Source: Flavobacterium sp. SUN052
GTDB lineage: Bacteria; Bacteroidota; Bacteroidia; Flavobacteriales; Flavobacteriaceae
Length of the DNA: 64,000 nucleotides
Reading direction: 5' to 3'
NCBI RefSeq assembly: GCF_028867935.1
Contig: NZ_JAPQNS010000001.1
Location: 124,001-188,000, forward strand
The first letter of the stretch is position 1; the number at the start of each line of letters is the position of its first letter. Shown here one piece after another: positions 42,958-52,749 of the stretch. The notes under the pieces are model-generated. The model was not told the DNA's origin and did not search any database. It saw only the letters and a list, made by a program, of their open reading frames with translations. A program made the position numbers and the translations under genes.

Positions 42958-45900
42958 TTACTGACTAATTCTCCGCTTTCCACTGGTGTCCGTAATCTCT
43001 ACTGATTTAACCGTTGCGCCAACGGTTAATACCCTGGCCGATTGTGATAAAAACGACTGTCCATAACCAAACTCAACGCGTTGCTTGCGTCCGTTGACAA
43101 GAGTCAATGTTGCGCTTGCGTCGGTTGGTTTCAAACGGATGGTGTGGCCCGGAGTGGTCCGTTTAAATACACATAATCGGCCCCTGTTTTGGGTTGCCAC
43201 CAACAACGATTGGCCATTGGCACCAGAGAGTTCAACCAAGCCTTTGGCATTGCCTGGCACAAAGAAACCGCTGGATGAAGGCGAGGTGGGTGTGAACCCT
43301 CCCCGGCCGTTGCCACGCAACCACAGACCATTAAGAGCATCATAACGACCCATCGATACCTCTCCGCTATAATCATTGCCAACCAGCACCACATCTAAAT
43401 TGCCATCGTTATCAACATCCTGAGCGACCATCCCAAAAATAGGTCCCAGTTGGGCCATTGTGGGTAGCGGATGCATTACAAACTGGGGTTCACCTTTAGC
43501 GTTGGTGCCTCTATTTTCGATGTACATTGACCGAAACTCATTGGCTTCCAGAACCATTGCTTTGCTTCGCTCTTCTGCCGTCAGCAATTTGTCGATGCTG
43601 GCCGTGGTAAAGTCTTTGTAGAGCGGAAATCGTTTCCGCATTACAATCATCTGTTTAATGAGGTCGTCGCGGCCGTGGAATGTATATTCCTTGCGTGGGC
43701 CAAAAGCTTCATTGCCCATTCGCTCGGGTATATATATGGTCGGAATCGCATCATAAAACCCGTTGTTGTCGAAGTCACCCGCATACATACGCACAGGTTC
43801 GGTAGGAGTGGCCCGCATCCGGGCGTTGAGCCCCAGATTTCCAGCGATGTAATCAATATCGCCGTCCGCATCGAAATCGCCGGGTGTAATGGAGTTCCAC
43901 CAGCCGGTCGATTGAGGAGAAAAGGGGGAAGATTGCAAAGTGAACGGGGCTGACTTACCGCCTTTTCCGTTTTTCAACAATGTCAGCTGCATAAACTCCC
44001 CTGCCAGCATGAGATCGGGCCAACCGTCGTTGTCGGGGTCTGTCCAGAGCGCATCACACACAAGTCCAATGTTTTGGAGAGCCGGAGCAAGTTGAGCCGT
44101 TACGTCGGTAAATTTGGGTGCCCCTCCCCGCTGTGTATCATTGCGAAGCAACAGGCTCGTTACGGGTTTTGGATACTGATCAGGTTCAACGCGCCCTCCC
44201 ACAAATAAATCGAGGTCGCCGTCACGGTCGAAATCAGCGGCTTTCACGCACGATTTGCTGCTGGTGTTTCCCGGTAAGCTCGGGCTCGATAACGTAAAGT
44301 TTCCCTTTCCGTCGTTCAGGTACAGCCGATCCTGATAGTTCGGTGAATCTCTGTTTTCTTCGTTACCGCCACTGGCAATGTACAGATCGAGATCGTTATC
44401 ATTATCAAGATCAACCAGCAAAATACCCATGTCTTCCTGTTGCTTGACGCCTGTAGACGTAGGCTGGAGCGTAGTGGGAATATAATTTTGAGACGGCGAT
44501 AGCTCTTTCTGAATAAACCGGCCGTTGGGTTGCTGAATAAAAAAGGTGCCGTTATGTTGCCGGGCCCCACCCACAAAAAAGTCGTCGAGACCGTCGCCGT
44601 TGACATCTCCGGCTGCTATGGCCGGGCCAAACTGCGAAAACTTGTGGGGTAGTAATTTCTGGTTGTTAAAGTCGATGTATTCTGGCTCCTGATGCACAAA
44701 CTGAATGCCGAGAGAATCCGTAATTTCGGTAAAGGGCGGTCGTGTTGTTGGACCACCGGTTGGCTGGCTATAGGCAGATGCGTTACGAATATCAGCGGTG
44801 AGTACCTGGTTCGTTTTTACGTTGGTCAACACTTGCTGGCGGGCAGGTTGTCCATTGATACCCGGCCACATAATCCTGACCTCGTCAATGGTTTTTACAC
44901 CACCCAGCCCAAAATGAGCGAACGGTTCCACCGATGACAGATACCCCCGGTATGGACTGTGCTCATACACCTGATGATTTACATGCCCCTTGCTATCTTT
45001 ATAGTGTATCTCGACCTGTGCACCCAATCCCATCCGGTTATAGTCTGACCCAGCGAATTTTAACCGCAAATAGTTAGCCTGATCGGGCTTTTGCTCAATC
45101 AGATTATTCCGGTACACAAAGGCCGAATCGTTGATGTTGTTGGTCACATAATCGAGATCGCCATCGTTGTCCAGATCACCGTAGGCCGCCCCGTTCGAGA
45201 ACGATGGTCGATACATGCCCCAATCCTGGGTGGCATCGGCAAACACCATATTACTTGTAGAGTCGCCCGCCCGGTTTCTGAACGCGTAATTGCTGATTTT
45301 AACCACCGGAATTTGAGCCAAGAGGTAATCTTTAGTGGCAACACTAGATGCCTCTTGCCGGAAGCTGATAAAATCACGGTCAGTAATATCTTTTGGAAAG
45401 CCGTTCGTGACCATCAGATCCCGGTAGCCATCGTGGTCAAAATCGGCGAGTAAAGGCGACCAGCTCCAGTCGGTTTCGGCCACATCGGCCAGCAAGCTGA
45501 TGTCCGAAAAGATAGGGTCAGTGCTGTTGGGACGTGGGCCTTGATTCAGCTGGAGGGTATTCCGAACATACTGATAGTTATACTTGAACTCTTCGTTGTT
45601 CAGGTAATTCTGATAACTATTGGCACCCATCAGCATTTTCTTGCGGTAGTTATCGCGGGGTTGCATATCCACCGCCACCACGTCGGCCAGACCATCGTTG
45701 TTGATGTCGGCAATGTCGTTGCCCATAGCCGAGTTGCTGGTGTGCTTAAAATAATCACCTGATCGTTCGACAAAGCCCGTGTGACGTCCCTGCGCATCGT
45801 GCTGATTGATATATAAGAGGTCGTCGGTGATGTAGTCGTTAGTCACGTAGATGTCTTTCCAGCCATCACGATTAATATCCGTGATGGACAGGCCTAACCC

Positions 45901-46692
45901 ATATCCCTCAATCTTGATGCCCTCCTGACTGGAGACATTAACAAAGAGTGGAGAAGTAGAAGAACTCGGACCAGTCTTCGCTGCCTCCACCGTCATATTC
46001 CTATATAGCCGATCCGTAGTGGCCGATGAGCCATCAGCTACTTTCTTGCGGTAGGCATTAGGGTATTGCTCAATGGTATTGGTCAGTACATATAGATCGA
46101 GATCACCGTCATTATCATAGTCGAAGAAGGCCGCATTAGTCGTATGTCCATTGTCGGCGATCCCATACTCACGGGCCATTTCTTTGAATACCGGCACCTC
46201 AATGCCATCGGCTCCTTTCTGATTGCCCTGATTGACGTAAAGGAGGTTTTCGCGACGGGCGGCTATCTTGCTGACAGTGGCTCCTACATATATATCCATT
46301 CGGCCATCATTATTGATGTCCACTATGGCCACGCCCGAACACCATTTGCCATTGCCATCAACAGCGGCTTGTTTGGTGGCATCGGCAAACTGCATCGGCT
46401 CCGAGCCTTGTTTACCTTTATTTATATAGAGTCGGTTGGAGACTTGGTTGCCGGAAAAGAAAACGTCCTGGAAGCCATCGCCATTAAAATCTGCTATACT
46501 AACGCCACCTCCGTTGTATATGTACTCAAAATCTATAATGTTGACCGAGTCATTATCAATAATTCGATTGCTAAAGGTTATGCCGGTCTTTTCGGCAGGT
46601 AGTAATGTAAATAATGTATTATTCTGCTGGCAGGAGGCAAGGCCAATTATGCCACATAACAAGCTCAAAGAGCGGTATATCAGTCGAAACAT
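42958..46692 (-). CDS. VCBS/FG-GAP repeat lipoprotein with ASPIC/UnbV domain
   Basis: This 1244-residue lipoprotein has a signal with lipobox GLASC (Cys about residue 22), a first set of FG-GAP/VCBS beta-propeller repeats with Ca-binding D-x-N-x-D-G motifs (for example DFNGDGFQD, DINRDGWKD, DFDHDGYRD), an ASPIC/UnbV domain at about 570-650 (HSPYRGYLSSVEPF, HFGLGG), and a second set of propeller repeats. Such proteins commonly neighbour SusC/SusD genes in Cytophagales and are presumed surface-exposed binding proteins. It is divergent from the SusC gene with a 268-base spacer. The start at 46692 fits the lipoprotein signal; in-frame ATGs at 46704 and 46764 are less likely. Confidence 0.82.
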   Translation of the reverse strand: MFRLIYRSLSLLCGIIGLASCQQNNTLFTLLPAEKTGITFSNRIIDNDSVNIIDFEYIYNGGGVSIADFNGDGFQDVFFSGNQVSNRLYINKGKQGSEPMQFADATKQAAVDGNGKWCSGVAIVDINNDGRMDIYVGATVSKIAARRENLLYVNQGNQKGADGIEVPVFKEMAREYGIADNGHTTNAAFFDYDNDGDLDLYVLTNTIEQYPNAYRKKVADGSSATTDRLYRNMTVEAAKTGPSSSTSPLFVNVSSQEGIKIEGYGLGLSITDINRDGWKDIYVTNDYITDDLLYINQHDAQGRHTGFVERSGDYFKHTSNSAMGNDIADINNDGLADVVAVDMQPRDNYRKKMLMGANSYQNYLNNEEFKYNYQYVRNTLQLNQGPRPNSTDPIFSDISLLADVAETDWSWSPLLADFDHDGYRDLMVTNGFPKDITDRDFISFRQEASSVATKDYLLAQIPVVKISNYAFRNRAGDSTSNMVFADATQDWGMYRPSFSNGAAYGDLDNDGDLDYVTNNINDSAFVYRNNLIEQKPDQANYLRLKFAGSDYNRMGLGAQVEIHYKDSKGHVNHQVYEHSPYRGYLSSVEPFAHFGLGGVKTIDEVRIMWPGINGQPARQQVLTNVKTNQVLTADIRNASAYSQPTGGPTTRPPFTEITDSLGIQFVHQEPEYIDFNNQKLLPHKFSQFGPAIAAGDVNGDGLDDFFVGGARQHNGTFFIQQPNGRFIQKELSPSQNYIPTTLQPTSTGVKQQEDMGILLVDLDNDNDLDLYIASGGNEENRDSPNYQDRLYLNDGKGNFTLSSPSLPGNTSSKSCVKAADFDRDGDLDLFVGGRVEPDQYPKPVTSLLLRNDTQRGGAPKFTDVTAQLAPALQNIGLVCDALWTDPDNDGWPDLMLAGEFMQLTLLKNGKGGKSAPFTLQSSPFSPQSTGWWNSITPGDFDADGDIDYIAGNLGLNARMRATPTEPVRMYAGDFDNNGFYDAIPTIYIPERMGNEAFGPRKEYTFHGRDDLIKQMIVMRKRFPLYKDFTTASIDKLLTAEERSKAMVLEANEFRSMYIENRGTNAKGEPQFVMHPLPTMAQLGPIFGMVAQDVDNDGNLDVVLVGNDYSGEVSMGRYDALNGLWLRGNGRGGFTPTSPSSSGFFVPGNAKGLVELSGANGQSLLVATQNRGRLCVFKRTTPGHTIRLKPTDASATLTLVNGRKQRVEFGYGQSFLSQSARVLTVGATVKSVEITDTSGKRRISQ

Positions 46693-46892
46693 GGGGGTAA
46701 TCATATCAAATAACAAAGCAAAATAAGGAATTTTTTTGGAATAAGGAGGATAGGAACAATTCAATAAATGGATTGGAATTAAGACCTAGGCAGAAATCAT
46801 AAATATTAACTGGTTATTCTATTGGAAAAGTGGATTGGGATTAAAAAGAGATAAAATTAGAAATAATGAATGAGTAAGCGAAACTAGACGTG

Positions 46893-46900
46893 TACTTTTG
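46893..46900 (+). promoter_or_regulatory. -7 promoter element of the susC-like gene
   Basis: TACTTTTG matches TAnnTTTG, 60 bases before the SusC ATG. It is flanked by AGACG (46886-46890) and CGTCT (46901-46905), a short inverted repeat that could bind a regulator. No -33 box is obvious. The rest of 46693-46960 is A+T-rich with no gene. Confidence 0.5.
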
Positions 46901-46960
46901 CGTCTGAGTAAAAGTGAATAAATACTTAAATAAATTCCAACCTCAAACTCATTACGGTAC

Positions 46961-49900
46961 ATGAGAACAACTGTTTACAGGCTATCTCAAATGGCACTGC
47001 TGAGCACAATGATGCTTTTATGGAGCATTGCTGTGCTGGCACAAGATCGCCGGGTCACAGGTAAAGTGACTGGCACCGACGGCCCCATTCCGGGCGTCAA
47101 CATTGTCATTAAAGGAACAACTACGGGTACTACTACCGATGCCAACGGTACGTATTCGTTGAACCTTCGGGGTGCTAACCCCACGTTGATTATCTCGGCA
47201 ATTGGTTTCAAAAGCCAGGAGGTATTAGTTGGCAACCGTTCAACTGTGGATATTGTCCTTGCCGACGATGCTACCGCTTTGTCGGAAGTTGTTGTTACGG
47301 GCTACACCACGGATGATCGTCGTAACGTAACGGGTGCCGTATCTACGGTAAAAGCCCGTGCTTTACAGGCCCAGCCTTCAGGTAACGTAGAACAGCAGTT
47401 GCAGGGTCGTGTATCCGGTGTAACCGTTATTTCAAACGGTCAGCCAGGTACAGCCAGCCAGGTGCGCGTACGGGGTTTCGGTGCCTTTGGTGGTAACGAG
47501 CCATTGTACGTAGTTGATGGTGTTCCTGTTGGTTCGGTAAACTTCGTGTCTCCTGACGACGTAGAAACAACCACCGTACTGAAAGACGCTGCTGCTGCTT
47601 CTATTTATGGAGCACGTGCTGCCAACGGTGTGATTGTAATTACCACTCGGAAAGGTTCAAAAACGCCGAAGAAATTACAGGTTACGTACGACGGTCAGAT
47701 GGGAGCAACAGACCCAGGCAAAGGCCAGGCGATGATGAACCCAACTGATTTTGCTGATTGGACATGGCGTCAATTCAAGAACACAGCGGCTCAGAACGGT
47801 ACGGCTCCTGCCTATAGCCACCCCCAGTTTGGAACAGGCTCAACGCCAGTTATCCCCGACTATATCAACGTTGGTGGTGCTGCTGGTGTAGTTGGTTCAG
47901 TTGACTTGGCTGCTGCGAAACTTAAGTACAACGTTAACCCTAATGCTGGTGCTATCTATCAGGTAGTGAAAGCTAACAAAGCTGGTACCGACTGGTATGA
48001 TGAAATAACGAATGTAGCACCGCTGATGCGGCATGCCCTGGGCTTTTCAGGAAGTGGTGATGCCGGTCGTTATTACATCGGTTTCAGCGCGCAGAATCAG
48101 AAAGGTATTCTGATCAACAACAGCTTTAAGCGGTACTCGTTTCGGGCTAACACTGAGTTTGACCTAAGCAAAAAAGTTCGCCTTGGCGAAAACCTTCAGT
48201 TTACATACCTGTCAGTTTTAGGACAGGGTGGTGCTGCTGGTGGTAACGGTGTAGCTGCTGACGAGAACGACGTTCTTCAGGCCTTCCGTATGCCATCTAT
48301 CATTCCGGTATATGACGAATTCGGTGGTTACGCTGGTACAGCTGCCAAAGGCTTCAACAACCCTCGTAACCCAGTAGCAAGCCGTCAGAGTCTGGCTAAC
48401 AACCGTGGTTTCAATGCCATCGGATTTGGTAACGTATTCCTGGAGGTTGATCCAATTGAGCACCTGACTTTGCGGAGCGCCGTTGGTCTGAATTATAGCT
48501 CTGGCTACAACTTCGGCTATACCCGCTTGCAATACGAAAACTCAGAAAACAACTCTGCATTTGGCTATAACGAAGGTAGTTCATACCAATATGCCTGGAC
48601 ATTGACGAACACAGCTGCCTACAAACGCAAGTTTGGTGTACACGCTGTTGACGTAATTCTTGGTCAGGAAGCCCTGAACACAGGTGCTGGCCGGAACATT
48701 GGTGGTAACGGTCAGAACCCGTTCTCTATCGACCCTAACTTTATTACCCTGAACACAGTATCGGCAACGGGTCGAACAGTAGGTAGTAACCAGTTCAAAG
48801 GTGTTAACTTCTACTCGCTGTTCAGCCGCTTGAACTACATCTATAACGACAAGTACATCTTAACTGGTGTTATTCGTCGTGACGCATCGAGCCGGTTTGG
48901 TGCCAATAACCGTACGGGTATCTTCCCAGCGGCTTCGGTTGCATGGCGTCTGTCGTCAGAGCCTTTCATGAAAGACCTGACCTGGGTTACAGAGTTGAAA
49001 GTTCGCGGTGGCTACGGTGTAATGGGTAACTCGAACAACGTAGATCCTAACAACCAGTTCAGCTTGTATGATGGTAACCTGGGTAACTCGTTTTACGATA
49101 TCAACGGAACTAATTCAAGTACTGCTGCCGGTTACTACCGTTCGCGTATTGGCAACCCAGACGCCAAGTGGGAAACATCGATCACCAGCAACATTGGTTT
49201 TGATGGTTCGTTCTTCAACAACCGTTTAGAAGTTATTCTGGACGTATGGCGGAAAGACACCAAAGACCTTCTGTTTGCTGTACCTATTCCTGACGTAATT
49301 GGTACGTATGCATCGGCTCCATCGGTGAACATTGGTAAAATGCGGAACCAGGGTATCGACCTTCAGGTAATTACTCGTGGTAAAATTGGTTCAGAAGTAG
49401 GCTACGAAGCCAACATCACAGCCAGTACACTGAGCAACAAAATCGTTTACCTAGCTCCAGGCCTAACTTACCTGACCACTGTAAACCCAGGTTTCCGGGG
49501 TATCAACCCAATTCGGAACCAGTTGGGCTATTCTATCTCATCGTTCTATGGATACCAGACACTGGGTCTGTTCCAGAGCAAAGCTGAGGTTGACGCTGCT
49601 CCAAAGCAGGATGGTGCTGCTCCAGGCCGTTTCCGGTTTGCTGACATCAATGGCGATAACAAAATCGATGCTGCTGACCGGACTTACCTGGGAAGCCCAG
49701 TTCCTAAATTTACGGGTGGTATCAACCTGAAGTTTACCTACAAGGCATTCGACGTAGAGATGTATGGCTATACCTCGATTGGCAACAAAATCTGGAACCA
49801 GTCGAAGTGGTTTACCGATTTCTACCCATCATTTGCTGGTGCTGCCATCAGCGAGCGTGTGAAGAAGTCATGGACGCCTGAAAACCCAGGAGCTTCTATC

Positions 49901-50206
49901 CCCATTTTCGAAGCTGCCTCTAACTTCAGCACTAACACACAAGCTAACTCTTACTACGTAGAAGACGGCTCGTACTTCCGTATGCAAAACCTGTCGTTTG
50001 GTTACAACTTGCCAAGCAGCATTCTGAGCCGGGTTAAATTGCAGCGTCTGCGGGTATTTGTATCAACGAACAACCTGTTCACGATCACGAAATACCAAGG
50101 TCTTGACCCAAGCGTAGGTGGTAACGCTGATACTAACTTCGGTATCGACGTTGGTAACTATCCAATCACTCGTAGCGTCCTGGGTGGCCTGTCGCTTGCA
50201 TTCTAA
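46961..50206 (+). CDS. SusC/RagA-family TonB-linked outer membrane protein
   Basis: This 1081-residue receptor has a signal peptide (about 1-27, AVLAQ), a carboxypeptidase-regulatory beta-sandwich (about 32-105, VTGKVTGTDGPIPGVNIVIKG), a TonB-box-like LSEVVVTGY at about 107-115, a plug (about 125-235, with RVRGFGAFGGNEPLYVVDGVP and SIYGARAANGVIVITT) and a large beta-barrel ending SLAF. With the SusD lipoprotein encoded 80 bases downstream it forms a lidded importer for oligosaccharides or peptides. It has no N-terminal STN domain, so it does not signal to an anti-sigma factor. Codon choice (many GGT, CGT, AAC, GTA) differs from neighbours and suggests strong expression. Confidence 0.93.
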   Translation: MRTTVYRLSQMALLSTMMLLWSIAVLAQDRRVTGKVTGTDGPIPGVNIVIKGTTTGTTTDANGTYSLNLRGANPTLIISAIGFKSQEVLVGNRSTVDIVLADDATALSEVVVTGYTTDDRRNVTGAVSTVKARALQAQPSGNVEQQLQGRVSGVTVISNGQPGTASQVRVRGFGAFGGNEPLYVVDGVPVGSVNFVSPDDVETTTVLKDAAAASIYGARAANGVIVITTRKGSKTPKKLQVTYDGQMGATDPGKGQAMMNPTDFADWTWRQFKNTAAQNGTAPAYSHPQFGTGSTPVIPDYINVGGAAGVVGSVDLAAAKLKYNVNPNAGAIYQVVKANKAGTDWYDEITNVAPLMRHALGFSGSGDAGRYYIGFSAQNQKGILINNSFKRYSFRANTEFDLSKKVRLGENLQFTYLSVLGQGGAAGGNGVAADENDVLQAFRMPSIIPVYDEFGGYAGTAAKGFNNPRNPVASRQSLANNRGFNAIGFGNVFLEVDPIEHLTLRSAVGLNYSSGYNFGYTRLQYENSENNSAFGYNEGSSYQYAWTLTNTAAYKRKFGVHAVDVILGQEALNTGAGRNIGGNGQNPFSIDPNFITLNTVSATGRTVGSNQFKGVNFYSLFSRLNYIYNDKYILTGVIRRDASSRFGANNRTGIFPAASVAWRLSSEPFMKDLTWVTELKVRGGYGVMGNSNNVDPNNQFSLYDGNLGNSFYDINGTNSSTAAGYYRSRIGNPDAKWETSITSNIGFDGSFFNNRLEVILDVWRKDTKDLLFAVPIPDVIGTYASAPSVNIGKMRNQGIDLQVITRGKIGSEVGYEANITASTLSNKIVYLAPGLTYLTTVNPGFRGINPIRNQLGYSISSFYGYQTLGLFQSKAEVDAAPKQDGAAPGRFRFADINGDNKIDAADRTYLGSPVPKFTGGINLKFTYKAFDVEMYGYTSIGNKIWNQSKWFTDFYPSFAGAAISERVKKSWTPENPGASIPIFEAASNFSTNTQANSYYVEDGSYFRMQNLSFGYNLPSSILSRVKLQRLRVFVSTNNLFTITKYQGLDPSVGGNADTNFGIDVGNYPITRSVLGGLSLAF

Positions 50207-50216
50207 AAAATAACCA

Positions 50217-50259
50217 CCTCTCCTTCGTCCCCTCCCTTGTTTTCGGGGAGGAGATGGAG
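50217..50259 (+). promoter_or_regulatory. Hairpin between susC- and susD-like genes, possible attenuator
   Basis: A pyrimidine-rich arm containing CTCC and CCTCCC (50220-50236) faces a purine-rich arm with GGGAGG and GGAG (50246-50259) around TTGTTTTCG. It has no long T-run, so it might set the ratio of the two messages by partial termination or processing rather than end the operon. Confidence 0.35.
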
Positions 50260-50286
50260 ACGGATTCACAAACATTAAAATAAACA

Positions 50287-52032
50287 ATGAGACACAATAA
50301 AAACCTCTTGATTCTGGGTGCTGCGGCTACCCTGAGTTTAGCGACTGTTTCGTGTAAAGATAGCTTCCTGGAAGTACCAGTAACCGGGCAATTAGCCGGT
50401 GCTCAGCTAAGCTCGAAGGCTGGTATCGAAGGCTCCCTGATTGGTGCTTATTCTATCTTGAATGGCCGGGGCGATCGTTTGGCATCATTTGCCAACTGGG
50501 TATGGGGTGGTATTCGCGGTGGCGATGCCAACAAAGGCACTGACCCAGGCGACTTCTCAACCATTAACCCAATTCAGCGCTTCGAGACGATCTCAACAGG
50601 CGACGTAGGTGGTACATGGCAACGTAAATATGAAGGTATTAGCCGTTGTAACACCACGCTTAACCTGTTGAAGAGCGCTCCAGCCGATATGTCGGCTGAA
50701 GACAAGACTCGGGTTACGGCTGAAACTCGGTTCCTGCGTGGCCTGTATTACTTCGACCTGAAGCGTATCTACGGCAATACACCATATATCGACGAGACAG
50801 TTGATTACGGAACAGGTATCGAGAAAGTAAAGAATGATCAGGAGCTGTGGCCAAAAATTGAAGCCGACGCTAAGTTTGCTTACGACAACCTCGCTGAAGT
50901 TCCACCAGCTGTTGGTCGGGCTAACAAGTGGGCTGCTGCCGCTCAATTAGCCAAAGTATATCTCTATCAAAAGAAATATACAGAAGCTAAAGCGCTGTTC
51001 GACCTGATCATCGCCAACGGTAAAACATCGGGTGGTAAGAAGTTCGGTCTGGTACCAAAATATGCTGACCTCTTCAAGGCATCGAACGATAATAACGAAG
51101 AGTCGGTATTTGCAATCCAGGCAGCTGCTAACACTGGTAACGTGAACAACGCCAACCCTGAGTTTGACCTGAACTATCCGTACAACACGGGGCCAAACGG
51201 TCCAGGTAACTGCTGTGGATTTAACCAGCCGAGCTTTGAGTATGTAAACTCATTCCGTACAGATGCCAATGGTTTGCCATTGCTCGACGGTTCGTACAAT
51301 TCAGCTGCCAATGCGGTAAAAAGTGACATGGGCGTACTCTCGAAGGAAGCTTTCACTCCTGACGCAGGTAACGTGGACCCACGTCTTGACCACACCGTTG
51401 GGCGTCGGGGAATTCCTTACCTCGACTGGCAAGATCACCCAGGTGCTGACTGGATTCGTAACCAGCCAAACGGAGGCCCATATTCGCCAAAGAAGTTCAC
51501 CTACTATAAGTCGGATAAGGGTTCATTGCAGGATAACTCATCATGGACGCCAGGCTACACCGCGCTTAATGTTCCGATTATCCGTTACGCTGACGTATTG
51601 TTGATGGCTGCAGAATGCGAAATCGAAGTTGGGTCGCTGACAAAAGCTATGGAATACGTAAACCTGGTACGTGCACGGGCTGCTAATCCAGATGGGTTTG
51701 TAATGAAAGGTGGTGCTCCCGCTGCTAAATATACGATTAAAGTATATCCAGCTTCGGTATTTGCCTCAAAAGCATCAGCTACTACGGCACTCCGTTTCGA
51801 GCGTCGTCTGGAACTGGGTGACGAAGGACACCGTTTCTTCGACCTCGTTCGCTGGGGTATTGCTGCCACAACGATCAACGCATATCTACAATATGAAGGT
51901 GCCGCTGCTCGTCTGCCAACTACCTTGGGTGGTGCTACATTTACTGCTGGTCAAGATGAACTGTTGCCAATTCCACAGGCTCAGATTGATATTCAGGGTA
52001 AAGACATCCTGAAGCAGAATCCCGGGTACTAA
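50287..52032 (+). CDS. SusD/RagB-family nutrient-binding outer membrane lipoprotein
   Basis: This 581-residue lipoprotein has the lipobox TVSC (Cys about residue 23) followed by KDSFLEVP, the usual SusD opening, and tetratricopeptide-like helices with RFLRGLYYFDLKRIYG. The C-terminal SusD signature region has RYADVLLMAAECEIE, RFERRLELGDEGHRFFDLVRWG and the terminal PIPQAQIDIQGKDILKQNPGY. It caps the SusC receptor and binds the substrate at the cell surface. It follows the SusC gene by 80 bases and shares its unusual codon choice. The substrate cannot be read from sequence; no obvious degradative enzyme gene is in the same operon. Confidence 0.93.
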   Translation: MRHNKNLLILGAAATLSLATVSCKDSFLEVPVTGQLAGAQLSSKAGIEGSLIGAYSILNGRGDRLASFANWVWGGIRGGDANKGTDPGDFSTINPIQRFETISTGDVGGTWQRKYEGISRCNTTLNLLKSAPADMSAEDKTRVTAETRFLRGLYYFDLKRIYGNTPYIDETVDYGTGIEKVKNDQELWPKIEADAKFAYDNLAEVPPAVGRANKWAAAAQLAKVYLYQKKYTEAKALFDLIIANGKTSGGKKFGLVPKYADLFKASNDNNEESVFAIQAAANTGNVNNANPEFDLNYPYNTGPNGPGNCCGFNQPSFEYVNSFRTDANGLPLLDGSYNSAANAVKSDMGVLSKEAFTPDAGNVDPRLDHTVGRRGIPYLDWQDHPGADWIRNQPNGGPYSPKKFTYYKSDKGSLQDNSSWTPGYTALNVPIIRYADVLLMAAECEIEVGSLTKAMEYVNLVRARAANPDGFVMKGGAPAAKYTIKVYPASVFASKASATTALRFERRLELGDEGHRFFDLVRWGIAATTINAYLQYEGAAARLPTTLGGATFTAGQDELLPIPQAQIDIQGKDILKQNPGY

Positions 52033-52054
52033 GAACTAGTATCTAAATAAAAAA

Positions 52055-52112
52055 GGAAATTGGGGTAATTAGGGTAACTGACAAATGGTCAGCCACCTTA
52101 GTTACCCCAATT
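52055..52112. repeat. Palindromic intergenic element after susD, terminator-like
   Basis: AATTGGGGTAA at 52058-52068 pairs exactly with TTACCCCAATT at 52102-52112, and inside it CTGAC (52078-52082) pairs with GTCAG (52088-52092). The 16 bases at 52055-52070 equal those at 42900-42915. It probably ends the SusC/SusD transcript. Confidence 0.65.
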
Positions 52113-52190
52113 TTATTAGTGATTTATGTACCATAATCACCCAATTGCCTTAATTCCCTGATCTCTACTTACCTTTTTTCGTCTAAAAAC

Positions 52191-52221
52191 TTGCTTTGCT
52201 TTAATACCGTTTTTACATTTG
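52191..52221 (+). promoter_or_regulatory. Promoter of the copper-type surface cluster
   Basis: TTG at 52191-52193, 20 bases, then TACATTTG at 52214-52221 (full TAnnTTTG match) fit the Bacteroidota -33/-7 pattern. The -7 box ends seven bases before the ATG at 52229. Confidence 0.6.
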
Positions 52222-52228
52222 GGCCATT

Positions 52229-52675
52229 ATGAAACGCGCCCTGTTCCGTATTTTGAATGTGATTATGGCTGTAGTCGTACTGGTTAGCAGTACCGGCTTC
52301 GGTTTAATAGAACATTCATGCCAGATGCGGGGCAAAAAAATAACCAAAATCAATGTAGGCGAAGCAGCCTGTATTGGTTGCCCACCCGGGCCGAAGGCAG
52401 CCGCTTCTATCCAGCCTTCCCTGAAAAAAACGGACTGTTGCCAGGATGAACATCGCTACGAAAACGTAGACATCAGTTCGTCGTTGAGCCAGTTGGTTGC
52501 CAAGTTCTTCAAAGTTGTTACCGAAAGCATAATTGCCTCTGTTAAACTGTTGGTGACAACCCTGGTTAGCTGGCTATTTTCTACGAGTACCTCAATCGCT
52601 GTACACAGTCCCAATGCCCCGCCAGCCGCGTATGGCCGCACGCTGTTGTCTCTGGTACAGAGTTTCCTGATATAA
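52229..52675 (+). CDS. HYC_CC_PP-family small membrane/secreted protein
   Basis: This 148-residue protein has an N-terminal hydrophobic segment (about 6-27), then HSCQMRG near residue 29, a CIGCPPG motif near 49, a CCQDEH motif near 70, a second hydrophobic part, and a C-terminal PPAAYGRTLLSLVQSFLI. The H-x-C, CC and PP positions fit the Bacteroidota HYC_CC_PP family, whose members often precede TonB receptor genes in metal loci. The cysteine and histidine clusters suggest metal binding in the periplasm. It is 74 bases before the TonB receptor gene. Confidence 0.72.
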   Translation: MKRALFRILNVIMAVVVLVSSTGFGLIEHSCQMRGKKITKINVGEAACIGCPPGPKAAASIQPSLKKTDCCQDEHRYENVDISSSLSQLVAKFFKVVTESIIASVKLLVTTLVSWLFSTSTSIAVHSPNAPPAAYGRTLLSLVQSFLI

Positions 52676-52749
52676 ATTGTTGCTCATTTCCTGAATGCCG
52701 ATGTTCTGAAGACATGGGCTATTTCTGTTTTACCTAAAGCAACGATTTC

